A model generated the notes under the pieces. The model saw nothing but the letters and a program-made list of their open reading frames with translations, was not told the origin of the DNA and ran no database searches. A DNA stretch of 64,000 nucleotides, taken from positions 13,146,501 through 13,210,500 of the forward strand of contig NC_085128.1 of assembly GCF_030269925.1 (NCBI RefSeq), read 5' to 3'. Source of the stretch: Bombyx mori (Eukaryota > Arthropoda > Insecta > Lepidoptera > Bombycidae). Positions 57,550-64,000 of this stretch are shown piece by piece. The stretch's first letter is position 1, and each line of letters starts with the position of its first letter. The position numbers were made by a program, and so were the translations under genes.

Positions 57550-57812
57550 TGGTGGTACTAACTGGTGCTAGGGCGTCATGTAAGACCGCACGTGTCGATA
57601 CGACCACCCTACCAATTTCTGCCATGAAGCACTGATGCATTTCGATTTGAAGGGTGAGGAAGCCGTCGTAGTAAAATATAAGACTTAGAATGACTATCTC
57701 AAGATTCTCAAGTTGGGCGGTGACATTTACGTTGTTGATGTCTATGGGTTCTGGTAACCACCTAATACCGTGAGGGCCATGGATTCGTCCATCCATCTAG
57801 GCAAAAAAAAAT
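57550..57812 (+). mobile_element. Degenerate Bm1 SINE body
   Basis: tggtggtactaactggtgct ... gccatgaagcactgatgcat ... tccatccatctaggcaaaaa. Lies between the two genes. Confidence 0.7.
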
Positions 57813-60432
57813 ATACTCATATATTTTATTTTCTCCGCCTCCTCCTCCTCGCATCGTTTCTTCCCATTTTTTTAAAGGGGTCAGCCTTTATTTTTTCTAC
57901 GAATTACTAACTATCTATTAAGATAAACAAAACATCATTCAAGGGTGGGCAGAAGAATAGTTTGTTCGTTATGTTCAAGTAGGTACTATTTATTCCTGAA
58001 CTTTTTTTTTTCGATTCGATTCGATTATTCTAGCAGAACGTTTGTTCTCGGTTTGTCATATTATTTATTTGGACACCCTGTATTTAAATCGAGTTTTACA
58101 AAATGTAATTATAGCAAATTCTTGTTGACTTCTACAATTTCCATAGAGCTGTTTCTTGTCGCCAGAATCCGATTCCTTCCGATCTCGAAGGCGTGGTTCT
58201 AGTGTGTAAAAGTATAGAAGTATCGATATTTCTATACTTCAAGCGAGTCTTGAAAACGCTATTTCCATATGACATCGAACCTATTCTCCAAAGGGAATCG
58301 ATGAATTACCACTACACTGCCTCAGATGGAACCCCGTGTGTTCACCTACCAGTCAGCGCGTTCGAATAGATCCTTAGGTTATAAAATAATCCACGCTGAC
58401 CGTGAAGTGTTGTTCGCGTTCATGAATAACATTTTTAATTAATAGAAAAATAAAGGAAAAATCGTTATCATCTAATGTATGATAAACTTTTTGGTTCAAA
58501 TGGCTCTTTCCTTCATAATCTGTTGTATGTAGTACTGTTTAGTTAAGGTCGACCATCTTAGTAATTCAATTTTATAAGCGTGTCACATAACCGTGTACCT
58601 ATGTGTCACTAAATTAATAAAATCATAAAAAATAAAACGAATAAATTCAGTTAACAGTGTTTATATTTTTTGTCTTGAGGTTAATGTGTGTGCCGCAGCC
58701 ACATGTCTGTAGTAGGTACTTTACAAAGAATCGCAAATACATGTATAACATTTCCAGTTACATTTACATCAAATTAACAACTTCTACATTTCATTAAATA
58801 TTTAATTAACTGTTTTTGTTACGGATTTTATGTCGAAGTTTACGGCCATTAATTATTTTGTGCATTACAATAATATAACATTCAATATAGAAATATAAGA
58901 ACGTCAGTGCAAACACTGATTTAGAATAACTATATAACACATAGTCTATAATAGTTCTTCACATACATAATTTGTACACAAGATTTTTTTTCACCGATCC
59001 CTAGTATGCTATGCTAGTAAGCTTGGAATCTTTTCAATATCGAATTTAACATTGAAGGTTCTCTTATTTTTGGCTAAAGAAAAAAATGAAATATATGAAA
59101 AACACTTAATTACTCTAACGCAAACATTGAATTAATATTTGGATGAAACCTTAAAAATAAATTGGCCTTCATCGTTAAGTAAGCTGAGTCTCTAGAGTAA
59201 TTCTTATTCTACAACAAATGTACATTTCGCAACAATTCACTACTCTCTTGTAATAATAATTAATATACTTATTGTTAAAGCTTGCCACTTACTTACCTAC
59301 TAAAAGATTTTGTGAATATTTGTCATTAATTTGATTTAGAAAAATATGTAAATTTCTTCGTATTCATTTTATGATTTATAGATAACAACAATTCTAAAAC
59401 AACATACGAACGTTAACGCCACTGAATTTGAAACCCGATTTATAATTAAACATTTTTACTATAAAATAATAATATATTGATCGCCAATAGTAAACCTGTT
59501 GAGGCGAAACTTCGTGATGCTGTGTTCACGTCACGCCAAGTGTCCGAACTACTTGTCTATAGGTACAAAGTGATCCGTATAAAAATAGTATCAAGATTGT
59601 CGCATCGTGATACAAATATGAAGATTAAACTATCAATAAATATGTAAATAACATTAAAAGATGAACTGTCCACATACGGTCTGGATTGATCGTTCTCATA
59701 TTCGAGCGCGGGAAGGAGATTCCAGTGTTTTCATAGAAAAAATAAATACTCGGTCGACCTATAGACATTAAATAGGTTCTTCTTTGAGTCTCTCTTGTCG
59801 AATGTAAATTTAACATACTCTAATAGAATAAGTAATATCTTCATTACAAATGTAAATATATTTATGTGATGAATCGAAACTAGCTACGTTGTATTATCAA
59901 TATATCACACGCACGTTCGCGCATTCGCTCTCATATAAAATACAATCTCACACGTAAACAACAATGGAAGAAGAATTAGAAGTCCTAAACGCATACCACA
60001 TCGTCTACCGTACGTAATATTTGGTTTAAATGTGAACGTGGCACAGAGCGACGCCGGCGCGGACCGCGCGACACGTCTGCGGTGCCTGCCCTCTGGCGGC
60101 GAACCGTCGCAAACAGATGTGTACAGTACATTGGAAGATTCATTCAGGAATGCATTCAACTTGTTATTTAATATCCTAAATATTAATTAAAACAACGATA
60201 CTATTCAAAGAAACTTACAAAATTGACTTAACAAATACGTACAAAGTACACGTCACGACACCCTACAGTAACTGTTATCTTGCGACTAACAACACGAGAC
60301 CGGACCCCCGGCGCGGTCCCCGGACTGCATCGGATCACTCTACGAGGGCGGATCGGATTGGCCGGGGCTGCGAGGGCGGCCGCGGCGGACAGGCGGAGAG
60401 GGCGAGGGCGGAGGCTGCGGACAGAAGAACTG
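57811..60432 (-). other. Mkp3: AT-rich stretch containing the Mkp3 3' UTR
   Basis: No coding exon or recognised repeat family seen. The part next to 60432 must include the 3' UTR of Mkp3, but I cannot place its poly(A) site. A perfect-looking 13-base-arm hairpin (aagtatagaagta...tatacttc) lies near 58210-58242. Nothing else recognised. Confidence 0.4.
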
Positions 60433-60558
60433 TCATTGCGGGGTGTCCCGGGGCGCGCTCCAGCGGTCGAACTCGATGCCGGAGTCGGGCGACACGCCGT
60501 AGGGCACGGCGCCCCCCTCCCCGCGCGCGCGCCCGCCGCCCGCCGTCTCGTGCAGCAC
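60433..60558 (-). CDS. Mkp3: Mkp3 last coding exon, [12 protein letters not shown]-terminus
   Basis: Acceptor gtgcccgcag, 42 codons including TGA. Peptide [20 protein letters not shown] then [20 protein letters not shown]. The first six residues finish the catalytic domain; the Gly/Arg-rich part is variable. [11 protein letters not shown] appears to be a conserved insect C-terminal motif. Very GC-rich, with CpG runs. Confidence 0.9.
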   Translation of the reverse strand: MLHETAGGGRARGEGGAVPYGVSPDSGIEFDRWSAPRDTPQ

Positions 60559-63504
60559 CTGCGGGCACACAGTCGCCTTAGCCGCGGCCCCGCGCCGTCA
60601 CACGGGGAGCGCGGCGCGGGATCCCGTCGGAGCGCAGACCTTACTCAAGCTGGCGCTGTGCTCGTGCAGGCCGAGGTCGCGCTCGAACGAGTGCAGCTGC
60701 CGCATGAAGTGGAAGTTGGGCGCGATGTCCGTCTTGCGGCTGCGGACCAGCTCGAAGGCGTCGCGCAGGGACAGCCGGTGCCGCTGCATGAGGTACGCCA
60801 GCGTCACGGTCACGGAGCGGGACACGCCCGCCACGCAGTGCACCAGCACGCCGCACCGCGCAGACATCGCTTCCTCTGAAACATTCATGAATCAATTTAT
60901 AAATAAAGAACTACACAGCTCTCATATTCCGAACACTTAACAAAACACGCAAAAACCTAAACTTCTTTATATGTGACGTCATTTGGGGGCAAAATAAAAA
61001 AGCTAATCATTTAAATTACAACAATAAGTCACATAATATGACAACATTCCCAACACGGCACCGTGTGTCATGAGATCGAACTCTCAATGGTATGTTAAAA
61101 TTGTGCAGTAAATTAGCCATCAATACTTCATTAATAAAAGTAATGATTAGATGATTGTTTTAATTTCATTAACATCCCATGTATTTATATTGTTTAGTAC
61201 ATAGTGTTCGATTAACCGCTGTACTTACTACACGCAACCCTCGACGCAAACACAATTTAACTAAAATAGCAGACCATTGGAACCTCTGGGTCTGCGGAAG
61301 GACTTCGGTTCCCTCTGTATTTTGTACCGTATGTTCTATGGGGAGTGCTCTGAGGAATTGTTCGAGATGATACCGGCATCTCGTTTTTACCATCGCACCG
61401 CCCGCCACCGGAGTAGAGTTCATCCATACTACCTGGAGTCACTGCGGTCATCCACAGTGCGTTTCCAGAGATCTTTTTTGCCACGTACCATCCGGCTATG
61501 GAATGAGCTCCCCTCCACGGTGTTTCCCGAGTGCTATGACATGTCCTTCTTCAAACGAGGCTTGTGGAGAGTATTAAGCGGTAGGCAGCGGCTTGGCTCT
61601 GCCCTTGACATTACTGAAGTCCATGGGCGACGGTAACCACTCACCATCAGGTGGGCCGTATGCCCGTCTGCCTACAAAGGCAATAAAAAAAAGACCAAAT
61701 CAATTCCCAACTGAATTATCTTTATAATTTATTATTTAATTTATCCAGAATGGTTTGGTCTTTGCCACACTTGAAATACATCACATTTTTTTTATTGTTT
61801 AGATGGGTGGACGAGCTCACAGCTCACCTGGTCTTAAGTGGTTACTGGAGCCTATAGACATCTACAACGTAAATGCACCACCCACCTTGAGATATAAGTT
61901 CTAAGGTCCCAGTATAGTTACAACGGCTGCCCCCACCCTTCAAACCGAAACGCATTACTGCTTCACGGCAGAAATAGGCGGGGTGGTGGTACCCACCCGC
62001 GTGGACTCACAAGAGGTCCTACCTAAGAGGAGGTCACGTTTTCTATTATACAATATTATTTCCTATTAAATTCTTAAAAAAAAATTTTTATCTGTTTAAT
62101 ACGACTAACCAAAATAAATACAATGAATACTAACCGATGAATCTTATAGCCTGAGGGAAGTGCACCGCCAGGTTTTGGCTCCAGTGGTCCGCGATGGGAA
62201 TCTTCAGATAGTTGATGCCGCATCCCTCAGCTTCGAACGTGTTCGGCAGATCCGGTGTCACATTCAACACGTACTGTTTCCGGAAAACCAATCATAGTTG
62301 CATGTTAATAAAGTATATTATCAAATATATACTTTTTTACTGTGGATTGGTTGACGATCTCACGGCCCACCTAGTGTTACGTGGTTACCGGAGCCCCATA
62401 GACATCTAAAACGTAAACGCCCACCCACCTTTAGAAATGAATTCTAAGGTCTTAGTTTTTTACACCACGGGTACCCTCCACCCTACCCTTTAAATCGAAA
62501 CGCATTGCTGCTACTTGGCAGAAAATAGGCAGGGTGGTACATGACGTCCTACGCAAATTATATTATTGCGGGTTTGGTTTTTATTACTTTTTATTACACG
62601 ATGTTATTCCTTCACCGTGGAAGTCAATCGTGAGCATTGGTTAAGTACGTATATCATTAGAAAAATTGGTACCCGCCTGCGGGATTCGAACACTGGTACA
62701 TGCACTTGATACCAATGCACCGGATGTCTTATCCTTTAGACCACGACGACTTCAAATAAAATAAATAACAGTGCAAAAGTCCCACACGGCCATCGGGTGC
62801 CAAACTAGGATTCCGTGTACTATGGGAACCACAGACTAATTTACCAATTTAAATGCCTTAAATTGTAATTAAGCACCCAGACAAAACGAATGTTTGGTCG
62901 AAGCGAGGATCGAACCCACAACTATTGGTACTGAAAACGGAGGCGATAACCACTGCTCCACTAAATCGGTCAATACGAGAACCTTACATGACAATAATTT
63001 TATACTCTCTGGCTCTATTTTCTAACTCAACTCTCCTACTGTTTCCGTGTTCTGATTTGCCAATCAAAAGTGCCGTAAAAGAGCTTGTGTCGACCTTACT
63101 TATGAGCTAAATGGACGCCTATAAAATTTTTCATCAGTGTTTAGTGCGAGTTTTTTAACGTTCTCCATAGCGTAAAAGTTAGCTCATATTTTTATGGAAT
63201 GGGATCGCTTGCGTACGTTTGCCGCTAGGGGCGCTGTTCCAACTGCATACAAAATTGGGTTAACTTTTACGTTATCGAAAACGTTAAGAAACTCGCACTA
63301 AGCACACAGAATAGAATAATCACCTTAATATTATGCCTGGCGAGAGCTTCGCAATCCTCGCTGTTGGTGGAGTTACCGAGGTACAGATTCGGCAGGATCT
63401 CGATAGGGAAGTCCTGCTGGACGTGGCTGTGCACCTCCTCGCACTCCGACGACGAGCCAGAGGACAGGGTCTCCTCGCAACCCGAACCCGAAATACGCAG
63501 CGAC
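60433..63504 (-). CDS. Mkp3: ERK-type dual-specificity phosphatase (MKP3/DUSP6 type), 5'-partial, four exons
   Basis: MKP3 dephosphorylates the Thr and Tyr of the ERK activation loop in the cytoplasm and feeds back on Ras/MAPK signalling. Exons on the - strand in coding order: 63504-63324, 62273-62135, 60875-60640, 60558-60433. Together they give the linker, the full DSP catalytic domain ([14 protein letters not shown]..., general-acid Asp in [20 protein letters not shown] with catalytic Cys codon at 60837-60835 and Arg at 60819-60817) and a C-terminus [11 protein letters not shown] before TGA at 60435-60433. Phases 2/0, 0/1, 1/0, 0 join cleanly. IPI(S/A)DHWSQNL and NxNFM-like PNFHFMRQL place it in the DUSP6/7/9 group. 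The rhodanese-like half with the ERK-docking motif must lie to the right of the window. The gene converges on canoe. Confidence 0.95.
60640..60875 (-). CDS. Mkp3: Mkp3 exon: HCxxGxxR active site and C-terminal catalytic helices
   Basis: Acceptor tgtttcag, phase 1 in, donor agtaag|gtctgc, phase 0 out. Peptide [20 protein letters not shown], then [18 protein letters not shown] and [18 protein letters not shown]. Active-site signature complete, so the enzyme should be catalytically competent. An open frame runs on past the donor for about 14 codons but is not the conserved path. Confidence 0.96.
61190..61692 (+). mobile_element. 5'-truncated LINE with the end of a reverse-transcriptase ORF
   Basis: The frame 61277-61636 reads [40 protein letters not shown] and [16 protein letters not shown], the C-terminus of a jockey/CR1-like element common in Lepidoptera, then an untranslated tail and agcaataaaaaaaa-type poly(A) near 61681-61692. 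It lies inside an Mkp3 intron, antisense to the gene. Confidence 0.75.
61786..62026 (-). mobile_element. Bm1 SINE body
   Basis: tttttattgtttagatgggt to aagaggtcctacctaagagg, in an Mkp3 intron. Confidence 0.85.
62135..62273 (-). CDS. Mkp3: Mkp3 exon: [11 protein letters not shown] ... [11 protein letters not shown]
   Basis: Acceptor ccggaaacag, donor atcg|gttagt, phase 0 in, phase 1 out. Peptide [13 protein letters not shown] and [19 protein letters not shown]. The Asp in ADHW is the general acid of the DSP reaction. Nearly the same as mammalian DUSP6 in this part. Confidence 0.96.
62336..62752 (-). mobile_element. Near full-length Bm1 SINE
   Basis: Has both the body and the tRNA-like head (ggattcgaacac B box and accacgacgac on the + strand). 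Internal body partly deleted. Lies in the Mkp3 intron between exons 62273 and 63324. Confidence 0.8.
62765..62978 (-). mobile_element. Second tRNA-derived SINE family
   Basis: On the - strand a head gaccgatttagtggagcagt with B box gggttcgatcctcg and anticodon-stem-like middle is followed by a body ending near gacttttgcactg. Different from Bm1. A relative is at 29330-29548. Confidence 0.68.
63136..63307. mobile_element. Foldback MITE copy 2
   Basis: Same arms as 53392-53564 (gtttagtgcgagttttttaa, cgttctccatagcgtaaaag), with the unique middle in opposite direction. Ends 17 bp before the Mkp3 exon at 63324. Confidence 0.78.
63324..63504 (-). CDS. Mkp3: Mkp3 exon: acidic linker and start of catalytic domain
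   Basis: Acceptor cacttcag, donor attaag|gtgatt. Peptide [20 protein letters not shown], then [20 protein letters not shown]. The Ser/acid-rich linker separates the docking and catalytic halves in MKP3; 'PxxILPxLYLGN' begins the DSP fold. Phase 2 in, phase 0 out. Left-most N-terminal exon visible. Confidence 0.94.
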
Positions 63505-63871
63505 CTGAAGTGTCAAATATTCAAATCAATAACCCATCAACGATCTCAATTCCCTAAATAAATAAAAGTTGGTTTATAATAGCCGTACATTGTAAATATT
63601 AATCAATTCTCATCGCTGTGAATCCGAACTATAAATGAGTTTCTTTCGATTTAATTCAATTATTATATTAATTTATTATTTTATTATTATTAATTCAATC
63701 TTTTTTCCATTTGACCATAGACTCTATGCAATAAGAAAAGTTTGACAATAAACAAATAGTATGCCTGCGTCTGTGTGTCAAATTCATGGTAGTGTGTGTA
63801 ATGATTTTTTTTATCGATTTAATGTACTTTTATGCATAATTTAAAAAGAATTATTAACATTCTGCACTTTG
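63505..63871. other. Mkp3: Mkp3 intron, nothing recognised
   Basis: AT-rich; the next upstream Mkp3 exon is not in the window. Confidence 0.5.
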
Positions 63872-64000
63872 TTACTGGTGGTAGGACCTCTTGTGAGTCC
63901 GCGCGGGTGAGTACCACCACCCTGCCTATTTCTGCCGTGAAGCAGTAATGCGTTTCGGTTTGAAAGGTGGGGCAGCCGTTGTAACTATACTTGAGACCTT
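63872..64000 (+). mobile_element. Bm1 SINE cut by the window edge
   Basis: tactggtggtaggacctctt onward to the last base (ttgagacctt). Confidence 0.83.

Noticed and set aside
60280..60879. 199-codon + strand frame opposite Mkp3
   Set aside because: Arg/Ala-rich antisense shadow of the GC-rich Mkp3 exons, which show the real catalytic motifs.
62880..62975. tRNA-like gene on the - strand
   Set aside because: It is joined to a SINE body and lacks convincing acceptor-stem pairing.
1..64000. CRISPR arrays, bacterial operons or a prophage-like system
   Set aside because: The window is plainly an intron-rich insect genome; repeats are dispersed transposons, not regularly spaced arrays.

Overview
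The window looks like genomic DNA of a silkworm (genus Bombyx, most likely B. mori). The main reason is about thirty copies of a Bm1-type SINE: a poly(A)-ended body, and in the complete copies a tRNA-derived head beginning gtcgtcgtggcct. AT-rich introns, short GC-rich exons and Helitrons beginning TCTATACTAATATTATAAA also fit a lepidopteran. This is recognition from memory, not a database match.

Two protein-coding genes face each other. On the + strand most of the window (about 14.8-55.0 kb) is canoe (cno, the insect afadin), without its N-terminal Ras-association exons. I placed about 28 coding exons at base resolution. They encode the FHA domain (14.8-27.2 kb), a linker, the dilute/DIL domain (28.0-33.0 kb), the PDZ domain (34.3-35.6 kb), a Pro/Ser/Gln-rich tail with a polyglutamine exon, a short coiled-coil-like stretch and the conserved C-terminus (54.4-55.04 kb). 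Splice phases agree at every junction. On the - strand, 60.43-63.50 kb carries the last four coding exons of an ERK-type dual-specificity phosphatase (Mkp3/DUSP6 type), including the catalytic HCxxGxxR motif; its N-terminal half lies to the right of the window. About 5.4 kb separate the two stop codons.

Three canoe exons may be optional. A 1,653-bp open exon at 37,428-39,080 starts and ends in phase 1 and could insert 551 residues or supply another C-terminus. A 114-bp phase-1 exon at 36,477-36,590 would need a GC donor or act as a terminal exon. A GC-rich stretch near 1.4-1.55 kb has a possible first exon (ATG, good context, upstream in-frame stop, GTAAGT donor) whose phase fits the first FHA exon; a transcript using it would lack the Ras-association domains.

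Mobile DNA fills the introns. I found complete and broken Helitrons, a 1,032-bp hAT element with a perfect 8-bp target duplication, a decayed DDE-type transposase gene with a 5' leader intron (about 48.0-50.2 kb), an RTE-type LINE tail with 11-bp duplications, tails of another LINE family, a second retroposon family with 11-bp duplications, TTAA-flanked MITEs, a foldback MITE pair and a second tRNA-derived SINE. Several are nested. One insertion begins 18 bp after a canoe splice donor.

I saw no CRISPR array, no rRNA and no free-standing tRNA gene. Everything is from reading sequence: the splice sites rest on consensus and phase, not transcripts.
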